DNA of 64,000 bases from Streptomyces sp. NRRL F-2664. GTDB taxonomy: Bacteria > Actinomycetota > Actinomycetes > Streptomycetales > Streptomycetaceae. The position numbers and the translations under genes were made by a program. Below are positions 16,815 through 24,383 of this stretch, piece by piece (positions within the stretch are counted from its first letter, which is position 1; the number at the start of each line of letters is the position of its first letter). The stretch spans positions 1 to 64,000 of the forward strand of contig NZ_JOFX01000020.1 in NCBI RefSeq assembly GCF_000719345.1, read 5' to 3'. Below the pieces are notes generated by a model that saw only the letters and a list, made by a program, of their open reading frames with translations, was not told the DNA's origin and made no database searches.

Positions 16815-17867
16815 TCAGGAGTTCAGCGCGCCGTCGGCGTCCCGCAGCGCCCCCGCCGTGCGCCCCCCGAGTACCCCCAGGATCTCGGCGCAGATCGCCA
16901 GCGCCGTCTCCGCCGGGGTGCGCGCGCCGAGGTCCAGCCCGATCGGCCCGTGCACCCGGGCCAGCTCCTCCTGCGTGACCCCGGCCGCGAGCAGCCCCTC
17001 CCGGCGCCGCGCCGTCGTACGCCGCGACCCCAGCGCCCCGACGTACGGCACCCCGGCGGCCAGCGCCGCCCGCAGCGCCGGCACGTCGAACCGCTCGTCG
17101 TGGCTCAGCATCACCACGCACGCGGCGTCCCGGCGCGCCTCGATCTCCCGTGCCGCCGGCTCGGCGGCCTCCACCCGTACGGCGTCCCAGCCCAGCAGCA
17201 GCGCCTGCCGTTCGATGACCTCTGCGAGCTCACCGCCGCCGCCGATCACCACGTACGGTGTCGCCGGCTGCGCCTCCACCAGCACCAGGCCCGCCTCCCC
17301 GTACAACGCGTCCCGCCCGGCCCGCCGGGTGGCCAGCAGCTCGCCGGCCCGCCGGCCGGCGTCGTCCCCCGGCACCTCGGTGGCCCGTACGACCTCGCTG
17401 GACGCCTGGTCGGCGGCCTCGTTCAACCGGGTCACCAATGCCACCCCGACGCCCGCCCCGAGCAGCTCCCACCACTCGGCGGGGATCGCCTCCAGCGGCT
17501 GGAGCAGCACCTCGGCCCGCCCGCCGCAGGTCAACTTCGCCGCCACGGCTTCGTCCCCGCCCACGGACACCTCGCACACCCGCGCGGTGGCCCGGGCCCC
17601 CATGGCCCCGGCGCCCATGGCACCGGCCTCGGCGACCAGCTCGGCGTCGAAGACCCCGCGGTACAGGCTGCCCACGCACTCCCCCCGCACGTCGACGAGC
17701 ACGGCTCCCGCGGGATCCCGCGGCCCGAACCCCTGCTCGGTCACGGGCCGGGCCAGATACCCCGCCCGCCCCTCGGCCACCCACTGCTTCGCCGTCTCCA
17801 CCAGCTCACGCATCCGTGCCGCCCCATCCACTCCGAGCTCTCCCGCAGAGCACCAGGTCAGCGACAC
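16815..17867 (-). CDS. XdhC/CoxI family protein (molybdenum cofactor maturation)
   Basis: This protein of about 350 residues has an N-terminal XdhC_CoxI domain (residues 18-100, with a DVRGECVGSL segment) and a C-terminal Rossmann-like XdhC_C domain ending in VPYVGALGSRRTT and IGLDLGARTPAETALAICAEI. XdhC proteins bind molybdenum cofactor, insert it into xanthine dehydrogenase-type enzymes and help sulfurate it. No molybdoenzyme genes are adjacent, so its client is elsewhere. GTG 17867, with GGGAGG upstream, is preferred; ATG 17813 is an alternative. Confidence 0.85.
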   Translation of the reverse strand: MSLTWCSAGELGVDGAARMRELVETAKQWVAEGRAGYLARPVTEQGFGPRDPAGAVLVDVRGECVGSLYRGVFDAELVAEAGAMGAGAMGARATARVCEVSVGGDEAVAAKLTCGGRAEVLLQPLEAIPAEWWELLGAGVGVALVTRLNEAADQASSEVVRATEVPGDDAGRRAGELLATRRAGRDALYGEAGLVLVEAQPATPYVVIGGGGELAEVIERQALLLGWDAVRVEAAEPAAREIEARRDAACVVMLSHDERFDVPALRAALAAGVPYVGALGSRRTTARRREGLLAAGVTQEELARVHGPIGLDLGARTPAETALAICAEILGVLGGRTAGALRDADGALNS

Positions 17868-18024
17868 CCTGCGGCCTCCCTCCCACCTTAGGCAGCGCGC
17901 CCCTCCGCTCCCCACCCGCCGATCCCACAGAGTCCCTGGAGCGGGCGTCGTACGGAAACCCGGAACCCGAAGCCTCCTGCGTGCCACACTGGCGGCCGAC
18001 TCCGGCAGAGGGGACGTGGGCCCG

Positions 18025-18687
18025 GTGGGCGAGGCGGACGAGGTGCGCCAACTGGTCGCCGCAGCAAGCGGACTCCCTCGCGAACGACGTGGCCGCCGAT
18101 GGGCCCACACCTCCTTGTGCGTCCTGGACGCCGTCTTCTCGATCAACGCCGACTACGACCGCCACACGGCCCCCACCTGCCACCGCTACGCCACCTGGGC
18201 CCGCATCCCCCCGCACCTCCCGGCCCCCGACGAACAGCCCCTCGGCCGACTCGTGGCCGACATCCGCAAGGCGGGCACGGAAACGTTCTCCGCAGAGGTC
18301 CTCCGGAACCTCCAGCGCACACGGGCGCACCCCATGGCCCCCCGAAAGACGGAAGCGGCCCTCCGCTACGCCGAGACCCTGACGTTCCACGGCGTGCACA
18401 CCCTCGCCGACGCCGACGCCCTCCTCGCGGACGCGGACCGCCTGAAAACCGTCGAACACGCCCTGGCCGGCATCCCCGGCCACGGCTCGGGCGCCCGCCT
18501 GTCCTACCTGTGGATGCTGCTCGGCGCCGACGACCGCATCAAGCCGGACCGCATGATCCTCCGCTGGCTCGAAGCCGCCCTGCACCGCCCGGTGACCCCA
18601 CAGCAAGCGATCCACCTCCTCAAAGAGGCGTCAGCGAGCCTGAATTGCACCCCATGGGAACTGGACCACGCCATCTGGAAGGCCTAA
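18025..18687 (+). CDS. HhH-GPD-like hypothetical protein
   Basis: This is a 220-residue soluble protein. The pattern FSINADYDRHTAPTCHRYA, then AGIPGHGSGARLSYLWMLLGADDRIKPDR and a final ELDHAIWK segment resembles a widespread family of small proteins with a helix-hairpin-helix (DNA glycosylase-like) fold; the IPGHGSG segment would be the HhH turn. No catalytic Lys/Asp pair can be assigned with confidence. GTG 18025 is placed correctly behind AGAGGGG (18007-18013); GTG 18016 is too close to that site. It is the last chromosomal gene before the integrated element. Confidence 0.65.
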   Translation: MGEADEVRQLVAAASGLPRERRGRRWAHTSLCVLDAVFSINADYDRHTAPTCHRYATWARIPPHLPAPDEQPLGRLVADIRKAGTETFSAEVLRNLQRTRAHPMAPRKTEAALRYAETLTFHGVHTLADADALLADADRLKTVEHALAGIPGHGSGARLSYLWMLLGADDRIKPDRMILRWLEAALHRPVTPQQAIHLLKEASASLNCTPWELDHAIWKA

Positions 18688-18753
18688 CGCCGGCGCTGAA
18701 CCGACGCCGTACGACGTGGCGGCTCTCACCTTCGCCTCGAACGACCGCTTCCG

Positions 18754-18960
18754 GAGGATCAGGTCAAGACGGTTCTGCAGAGGTACGCGCACATCTCCAA
18801 GCACCTCGACCACTCCCAGCAGGCCCACGCCCGCCACGACGAGACCTTCGCCGCTCTGCGCCACCGGGGAGGTTCGGCCACGCCGTTCGTCGAGAGACGG
18901 AAGTGGGTGAAGCGACCTTCACCTGAACCGAACTCACCCACGACCTCACCAAGCTCAACG
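18754..18960 (+). pseudogene. Possible decayed gene fragment next to attL
   Basis: One frame reads as a plausible peptide (PEDQVKTVLQRYAHISKHLD, then SQQAHARHDETFAALRHRG) with no start codon or intact extension. A second frame just downstream reads ELTHDLTKLNDAATGAKA. The composition is protein-like, unlike surrounding non-coding DNA, so this may be a frameshifted relic. The family is not identified. Confidence 0.25.
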
Positions 18961-19123
18961 ACGCCGCCACCGGGGCGAAGGCGACGGCGCAAGGGTGCCT
19001 GCCTGCCCGAGGGGCTTCGGCGCTTTCGGACTCGCCTGGGACCATCCGTCAAGATCCTGTGCGCGAGTAGTCCACAGGCTCTGAAGTAGCAGTGAACCCG
19101 CGGCGCTCGGCGGCGCATACGCG

Positions 19124-19163
19124 AAGACCCCGTCTCCAGCATGCGCGCTGGCGGCGGGGTCTT
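19124..19163 (-). terminator. Original terminator downstream of the tRNA-Arg locus
   Basis: AAGACCCCG (19124-19132) pairs with CGGGGTCTT (19155-19163); an inner stem CCAGC/GCTGG extends it. It lies just beyond the left att copy, where the terminator of the unoccupied tRNA-Arg gene (read leftwards) would be expected. Confidence 0.65.
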
Positions 19164-19180
19164 GGACACACTTGCACAGT

Positions 19181-19223
19181 GTGCCCCCGGCAGGATTCGA
19201 ACCTGCGCACACGGCTCCGGAGG
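19181..19223. repeat. attL: 43-bp copy of the tRNA-Arg 3' end
   Basis: This 43-bp sequence is identical to 39110-39152, which covers the tRNA-Arg gene from the anticodon loop to its 3' end. The flanking bases differ on both sides. It is the left attachment site of the integrated element; only the 3' part of the tRNA is present. Confidence 0.9.
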
Positions 19224-19420
19224 GCATCGGCCGATGTGGCTCGAAATGGCACCGACCTGCGGAAACGAGGAGCGCGGCTCGACCAAGCCACGTCCTCACG
19301 CGCTGCTCACACGCCAGTGGCTTGGCTGGCAGGATCCTCTCGGGATGCCCGGAAGGGTCCCAACCTGAGCCGTACAGACCAGCCACCACGATCCGCTCGG
19401 CACCAGTCCGTACATATAGC

Positions 19421-19474
19421 TTCACAAGGGGTAATTACGCTGGCTAGGATCTAGCCACCATATATTTCGGTGGT
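19421..19474 (+). promoter_or_regulatory. Promoter and operator of the ABC-3C operon
   Basis: TTCACA (19421-19426), 18 bp, then TAGGAT (19445-19450) fits a housekeeping promoter. The -10 box is embedded in the inverted repeat GGCTAG-GAT-CTAGCC (19442-19456). A second inverted repeat, CCACC...GGTGG, follows (19456-19474). This symmetry suggests repression at the promoter (inference). Confidence 0.45.
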
Positions 19475-19492
19475 TGGACACATGGGGGGCAC

Positions 19493-20677
19493 ATGGCCGA
19501 CTACTCTGCCAACGAATCCATGCTCGGGTATCTCTATCAGGCGCGGTACGCCCTGCATGCTGCCTTGAGCCGGATGGAGGCAGGATCCAGCGCCAACGTT
19601 CGAATCGAACAGCTAGACGACGTCAGTTTTGATGCGCCAGGAACCCCGACAGAACTCCTCCAGCTCAAATATCATACCGATCCGTCGACAACCCTACCCA
19701 ACGCATCGGCTGATGTCTGGAAAACCCTGCGGGTCTGGTTGGATCAGGGCGATGGATATTCGTTCTCAGGGGAAAGCCCTGTTTCTCGTTATCTCATCAC
19801 CACAGGCAGGGCGGCAAAAGGGTCGGCAACCTATTACCTGCGCGATCACGATCGCGATGTGAGTAAAGCTCTGGAAATTTTGACCAAGACTGCACAGACC
19901 TCTGAGAATAAAGAGCAGCAGGATGTGTATCGCATGTTTCTTGGTCTGATCCCGGAAGAGAGACTTGCTCTCGTTTCAACCCTAATTGTGGTTGATAGTG
20001 AACCACTCCTGGAAGACCTTGAGCTTGACTTGCAAAAGAAGCTGTACTTCGCGGCTTCGTCAGACAAGAGGCCAGCCTTCCTGAGGAGACTGGAAGGCTG
20101 GTGGTTTCAGCGATGTGTTCAGCATCTCCGCCATAAAGTTGCGCCCCCGATTACAGTTGGAGAGATCCAAGAAGAGCTTGAATTGATCAGGGAGGAGTTC
20201 AGGCGGGATAATTTGCCGATCAACCCGGAAGTCTTCGATATTGTCGAAGAAGAGGCGAGTCGCCGTGATTTTGTGCGCCAGCTTCAACTAATTAGTGTAA
20301 CCGGGCCTCGTTTGGCTGGTGCTGTCTCATCTTACATCCGAGCTTTCGCGCAAAGGTCGGAGTGGGTGCGGGACGACCTGCTCACGCCGGGTGAGCTTTC
20401 TAGATATGAAGAGCGGCTGAAGGAAGCCTGGGGCGTGCGTTTCTGGGAGTCCCGGGAGGAGCTCGGGGAGTCTGCCGCTGAGGCCGAAAAAGTAAAAATG
20501 GCGCGAGCGCTCTATAAGTGGGTTGAGCAAGAAGCCGACATCAGAATTCGAGAAATGTGTCGCGAATCGTTCGTGATGCAAGGCACCTATCATGGCTTGG
20601 CCGACCGACTTGACGTCGGATGGCATCCAGACTTTGAGGCAAGGCTGGCAGCCCTGCTTGAGGGTGAGCCTGCATGA
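19493..20677 (+). CDS. ABC-3C system effector: nuclease-like N-terminus plus ABC-3C CTD
   Basis: This 394-residue protein is the first gene of a three-gene operon. Residues 10-80 resemble DUF4297/Cap4-type restriction-endonuclease-like domains: a GYLYQ start, then Glu39 with Asp42/Asp43, then Glu54 and the QLK strand (57-59), giving an E...D...ExxQxK arrangement expected for a PD-(D/E)xK metal-dependent DNase. The C-terminal 120 residues (RAFAQRSEW, YEERLKEAW, then GTYHGLADRLDVGWHPDF) match the C-terminal domain that defines ABC-three-component proteins. ATG 19493 follows a GGGGGG site. The stop overlaps the next start. Codons are visibly less GC-biased than in neighbouring genes, indicating horizontal origin. 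Predicted role: DNA-degrading effector of a conflict (anti-phage or anti-plasmid) system; the activity is inferred, not demonstrated. Confidence 0.8.
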   Translation: MADYSANESMLGYLYQARYALHAALSRMEAGSSANVRIEQLDDVSFDAPGTPTELLQLKYHTDPSTTLPNASADVWKTLRVWLDQGDGYSFSGESPVSRYLITTGRAAKGSATYYLRDHDRDVSKALEILTKTAQTSENKEQQDVYRMFLGLIPEERLALVSTLIVVDSEPLLEDLELDLQKKLYFAASSDKRPAFLRRLEGWWFQRCVQHLRHKVAPPITVGEIQEELELIREEFRRDNLPINPEVFDIVEEEASRRDFVRQLQLISVTGPRLAGAVSSYIRAFAQRSEWVRDDLLTPGELSRYEERLKEAWGVRFWESREELGESAAEAEKVKMARALYKWVEQEADIRIREMCRESFVMQGTYHGLADRLDVGWHPDFEARLAALLEGEPA

Positions 20678-21180
20678 GCGAGTGGCTTCAACAGTTCAGT
20701 AGCCAAGAGGAGGCCGCGCTCTTCAATCCAGCGTTCCTCGCGGTCGTAATTCGAAAGGCAGCCGAATCATACGAGTCTGAAGTCGGTGTGCAGATGCCGA
20801 TTTCTTTGGCGTTCCTTGTGGTGCCAGCAGCTATGAGTAAGCAAATCCGCGACACTTTCCCAGTCATTAAGACGACATCGCTCCTGGTGTGGATCGAGGC
20901 ACACGAGAGGGAGTGCTTGATTCTTCAGAAGAACGCACCCGCTCTAGCGCCAGCTGTGCGCAGGGCTCTGATCCTCGGCTCGCAAATGAAGCTGTTCGAG
21001 TTCCCTGGATCCAGAATCCAGGCGAATCCGGCACGCGGAATCAGATCTTTGGTCAGTCTGTCGCAGGGTTCTTCTGAAGTGAAGGAGGTTCTCAAGGTCG
21101 CCGAGAGGCTGGGTAAGAGTTTCGCAAGATCAGGCGATGTGGCCTCTATTTTTTCGATCTGGGGAGTGGCGGCAGGATGA
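20674..21180 (+). CDS. ABC-3C system middle component
   Basis: This 168-residue protein matches the three-component ABC system middle-component family by its EEAALFNPAFLAVVIRKAA opening, the core PISLAFLVVPAAMSKQIRDTFP, and a later SLLVWIEAHE strand. The family has no known enzymatic activity and is thought to bridge the effector CTD and the SMC-like ATPase. It overlaps both neighbours by ATGA (20674 and 21177), so the three proteins are made in a coupled ratio. It shares the lower GC content of the operon. Confidence 0.8.
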   Translation: MSEWLQQFSSQEEAALFNPAFLAVVIRKAAESYESEVGVQMPISLAFLVVPAAMSKQIRDTFPVIKTTSLLVWIEAHERECLILQKNAPALAPAVRRALILGSQMKLFEFPGSRIQANPARGIRSLVSLSQGSSEVKEVLKVAERLGKSFARSGDVASIFSIWGVAAG

Positions 21181-23117
21181 TGCAAATTCGCGAGATTGTT
21201 CTGTACTCCTGGACCGGTCAAGTGCGACGGCTCCCATTGAAGTTGAATGCGGTAAATATCATCACGGGAGATTCGGCGACGGGCAAGACCGCCCTAACGG
21301 ATATCATCGATTACTGTCTCGGCAGCGGCACGTGCGAGGTTCCGCAGGGGAGGATCACGAAAACTGTCTCCTGGTACGCCTTGCTTCTCCAAGTTAACGA
21401 CTTTCAGGTTTTCGTTGCCCGGCAGGCCCCGGAGGAGAAGGCTCAATCGTCGCAGCGAGTCTTCGTTAAGCAAGGTCGGGTGGTCGGGGTTCCCGAGTAC
21501 CCTGAAGTCACGCCCACGACAAATGTTGATGGTCTGATTGGCCTCCTATCCAGGCTTCTTGAACTGCCTGATACCGGAAATTCGAACCTTCAGGGTATTC
21601 CCAATTACTCCGTAACTGTGCGTCATGCTGCGTTCTTTCTATACCAGCAGCAGGACGAGATTATCAGTCGACAACGCCTATTCCATCGTCAGGGGGAACC
21701 GTTCGTTTCGAACGCCATTCGTGAGACTTTGCCGTTCTTCCTGGGGGCTATTACCGCAGACGATGTGACTGCTGCGCGTCGGATCGGCCGACTTAAGAAG
21801 CGCATTAAGGATGCAGCTAAGGAAGTGGCAGATTTGGAGGCGGCGGCAGACCGCGGCGGCGCGCGAGCGTTGCAGCTTCTAGCGGAGGCGGCGAGTGCAG
21901 GATTGACAACGATCAATTCTGCTGGGGGAAGCATGGCAAGCGTAAACGCGATGGCTGAGTTGCGAACCATTTTGGCACTGCGTGAGGCCGTCTCTGTTGG
22001 ATCAGGCGAGTTGTCCATCCGTCAAATCGACGGTGCCGGCAGCTCGCGCCAGCTCCTCCTCGAACAACGTGAGAATATTCGCCGCAGGTCTAAGCTGGCT
22101 CAGAGTTCCCTTGAGTCCATTACTACGGTACTGGCAGATAGGAGGAACTTTGAGAGAGAGGTGGCGGAACAGCGGGCTAGGCTCTCATTCGTTCAGCTAA
22201 TTCCGGACTCTGCGACAGATGATTGCCCTCTGTGCGGCTCTTCGGTTGACGGGCATCGCGATGAAGTTTCCGGTATGCGTGACCACTTTGCATCCTTGAA
22301 TCAGGTGCGTCAGGCTCTGCCAGCTGAATCCCCACGGCTGAAGGGCCTTGCTGACTCGCTTAGGCGAGAGATCGAGGAATGCCAGCAAGCGATCAGGGAG
22401 AATTCGGCCCAACTTGAGGCAATAGAACGGGCGAGTGAGCGTGTCAGGGATCTGGCCCTGCAGGAAAGCGTTCAGGCTGCGGTGCTAGGCCGGATCGATT
22501 TTTACCTTGAGGGCGTCGGTGGGGATGAGCGGCTCAGGCTTCTCAAGCAGCAGTTGGATTCTTTGCGAATTGAACTTGAGGTAGCAGAGGGGCAAATCGA
22601 CTCCGATGTGATCCGCGATAGAACTATCTCTATTCTGTCGAGGTTGAATCAACTGATGACCAGTTGGTCCAACCAGCTCCCTATCGAGCATTCAGCGGAT
22701 CCGATGAGGCTCGACCTCAAGAAGCTTCAGGTCATTGTTGACACCCCAACTGGGCCGCTCGCCATGCCTCGAATCGGCAGTGGCCAGAGTTGGGTTGCGT
22801 ACCATCTGCTTGTGCACATGGCACTCCATGAATGGTTTGCTGAACACGGTAGGCCAGTTCCAGGATTCGTATTCTTTGATCAGCCGTCACAGGTCGGATT
22901 CCCTGCGGACTCGGAATATCGAGATCACGATGCGGCTTCGGGTGACAGAACGACCATTGCAGACACCTTCCGGTTCATCGTTGATGCCGCAGAGCGCGCT
23001 GAACGTCCCTATCAGATCATCATCGCCGAGCATGCCGATTTCGATGAACAGTGGTTCCAAGACTGCGTGCGCGAAAAATGGCGAAATGGTAAGGCTTTGA
23101 TTCCAGAAGACTGGTAG
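21177..23117 (+). CDS. DUF3732 SMC/Rad50-like ABC ATPase of ABC-3C system
   Basis: This 646-residue ATPase has Walker A GDSATGKT (residues 31-38) near the N-terminus, long heptad-like helices (about 195-340 and 375-480) flanking a Rad50-type zinc-hook-like CPLC (Cys350/Cys353), and an ABC signature SGQ at 535-537. Walker B is FVFFDQPSQ with Asp568, and the H-loop lies in IIIAEHADF near residue 619. The DQPS Walker B variant and overall order are those of DUF3732 proteins, the ATP-driven DNA-sensing component of ABC-3C systems. It probably binds DNA or replication structures and licenses the effector encoded by the first gene (inference from family). All catalytic motifs are intact. Confidence 0.88.
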   Translation: MMQIREIVLYSWTGQVRRLPLKLNAVNIITGDSATGKTALTDIIDYCLGSGTCEVPQGRITKTVSWYALLLQVNDFQVFVARQAPEEKAQSSQRVFVKQGRVVGVPEYPEVTPTTNVDGLIGLLSRLLELPDTGNSNLQGIPNYSVTVRHAAFFLYQQQDEIISRQRLFHRQGEPFVSNAIRETLPFFLGAITADDVTAARRIGRLKKRIKDAAKEVADLEAAADRGGARALQLLAEAASAGLTTINSAGGSMASVNAMAELRTILALREAVSVGSGELSIRQIDGAGSSRQLLLEQRENIRRRSKLAQSSLESITTVLADRRNFEREVAEQRARLSFVQLIPDSATDDCPLCGSSVDGHRDEVSGMRDHFASLNQVRQALPAESPRLKGLADSLRREIEECQQAIRENSAQLEAIERASERVRDLALQESVQAAVLGRIDFYLEGVGGDERLRLLKQQLDSLRIELEVAEGQIDSDVIRDRTISILSRLNQLMTSWSNQLPIEHSADPMRLDLKKLQVIVDTPTGPLAMPRIGSGQSWVAYHLLVHMALHEWFAEHGRPVPGFVFFDQPSQVGFPADSEYRDHDAASGDRTTIADTFRFIVDAAERAERPYQIIIAEHADFDEQWFQDCVREKWRNGKALIPEDW

Positions 23118-23213
23118 TCGGCCTTGGGGTGAGACCTGCGTTCCAGTTGAAGTGTGGGTGGTTGTTCCTTGTCATTCGGCGCACCACCTAACTCGGTCTT
23201 GGGATGGAGTCAG

Positions 23214-23666
23214 CTACGCCAGCAGGTGATCATTCACCGACCGAGCACGGCCAGCTAGGTCGTGGAGCTCCACCACCTGGAGGCCTCCTGCTCGGAGGGT
23301 TTCCACGCCCACGCAGTCAGCTACCAGGAGGCTCGGCTCTCGCCAGGCGATAACCACCCGGCGGATGGGGGAGTGGAGGATCAGCTGGGTGCACGTGAGG
23401 GGGCGGGACTTGCGCTCCGAGCAAGGTTCCAGCGTGCTGTAGAGCGTTGCGCCGGCCAGTCGGGGGTCGTCCGCCGGGAGCTTGGACAGGGCCGATTCCT
23501 CGGCGTGGACGTGGGCGTCCGTCTCGCGGGAGTAGCCGTTGGCCAGCTCCTCGCCGTCCGCGCCCACGATGATGGCGCCGACGGAGAAGGCTCCCTCGGC
23601 CGGCGGGCACTTGCGGGACAGCTCGATGGCCCGCTCCATCCAGGTCACATCATCGGCGTGCGTCAT
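23214..23666 (-). CDS. RibD-like cytidine/deoxycytidylate deaminase-fold protein
   Basis: This 150-residue zinc deaminase corresponds to the N-terminal half of RibD. It has HAE at 54-56 and PCSERKSRPLTC (Cys82, Cys92) as zinc ligands; the Cys-Cys spacing is one residue longer than in canonical RibD (PCxHxGRTPPC), hinting at a different substrate. The ATG at 23666 overlaps the stop of the reductase gene by four bases. With the reductase it makes a split RibD. Whether it serves riboflavin synthesis or another pyrimidine/pteridine reaction is unknown; a housekeeping rib operon is not in this window. Confidence 0.8.
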   Translation of the reverse strand: MTHADDVTWMERAIELSRKCPPAEGAFSVGAIIVGADGEELANGYSRETDAHVHAEESALSKLPADDPRLAGATLYSTLEPCSERKSRPLTCTQLILHSPIRRVVIAWREPSLLVADCVGVETLRAGGLQVVELHDLAGRARSVNDHLLA

Positions 23667-24346
23667 GCGGAGCCCTCCTGCTTGGGCAGGTAGCGGAGAA
23701 GAACGACGTCGCCGATCGTGCTGGCTTCGGCGAGGTGCATTCGGCGGGTGGACCCGCCGGGGTACGTGGCGGGGTTCAGGAAGCGGGGGGCGCCCGGGTC
23801 GCCGACGACCAGGGGGGCAATGGCGAGGTGGATCTCGTCGGCCAGGCCCTGGGAGAGGAATGCGGTGTGGATCTGTCCGCCGCCCTCCACCATCAGCCGT
23901 TCTATGCCGCGGGCACCGAGGTCGTCCAGCAGGGCGCCGAAGTCGATGGCGGGGCCCGTGGAGACCACGTCCGCGAGGCCGGCGAGGCGCTCGCGGAGCT
24001 TCTCCTCGCCCGCGTCCGTGGTGTAGGCGAGCTTCTCTCCGCCGTGGTGCCAGAACTTCAGGTCGGACTCCAGGTCTCCACTCGCCGAGATGGTGACCTT
24101 CAGGGGGTAAGCGGGCTTTCCTGCGGCTACCCGTGCCGCGCGTCGCTCTTCGCTGTTCACCAGCAGTCGCGGGTTGTCGGACCGCATCGTGCCAGCGCCG
24201 ATCAGGATGGCGTCGGACTCGGCGCGCACCTGGTCCACCCGGTCGAAGTCCTCGCTGTTGCTCAGCAGGAGTCGTTCGGTGCTGGTGTCGTCGATGTAGC
24301 CATCCACGGATGTGGCCACGCTCAGGAGGACGTACGGGCGGGGCAT
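23663..24346 (-). CDS. RibD C-terminal/dihydrofolate reductase-fold protein
   Basis: This 227-residue NADPH-dependent reductase has the RibD_C fold. It opens RPYVLLSVATSVDGYIDD, and has the ESDAILIGAGTMRSDNPRL signature (about residues 42-62) and GIERLMVEGGGQIHTAFL near residue 150, all typical of riboflavin-specific reductases. It precedes and overlaps the deaminase gene, so both RibD activities are encoded as separate but coupled chains. It lies 37 bp downstream of the XRE-TPR regulator gene on the same strand and is probably co-transcribed with it. Confidence 0.85.
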   Translation of the reverse strand: MPRPYVLLSVATSVDGYIDDTSTERLLLSNSEDFDRVDQVRAESDAILIGAGTMRSDNPRLLVNSEERRAARVAAGKPAYPLKVTISASGDLESDLKFWHHGGEKLAYTTDAGEEKLRERLAGLADVVSTGPAIDFGALLDDLGARGIERLMVEGGGQIHTAFLSQGLADEIHLAIAPLVVGDPGAPRFLNPATYPGGSTRRMHLAEASTIGDVVLLRYLPKQEGSA

Positions 24347-24383
24347 TGGGTCTCCTTCATGTGCTGGTCAGGGCGGAGGGAGT

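Noticed and set aside
19048..19454. Several short frames across attL on both strands
   Set aside because: They are created by the tRNA-derived att sequence and terminator; overlapping in multiple frames, with no homology-like composition.
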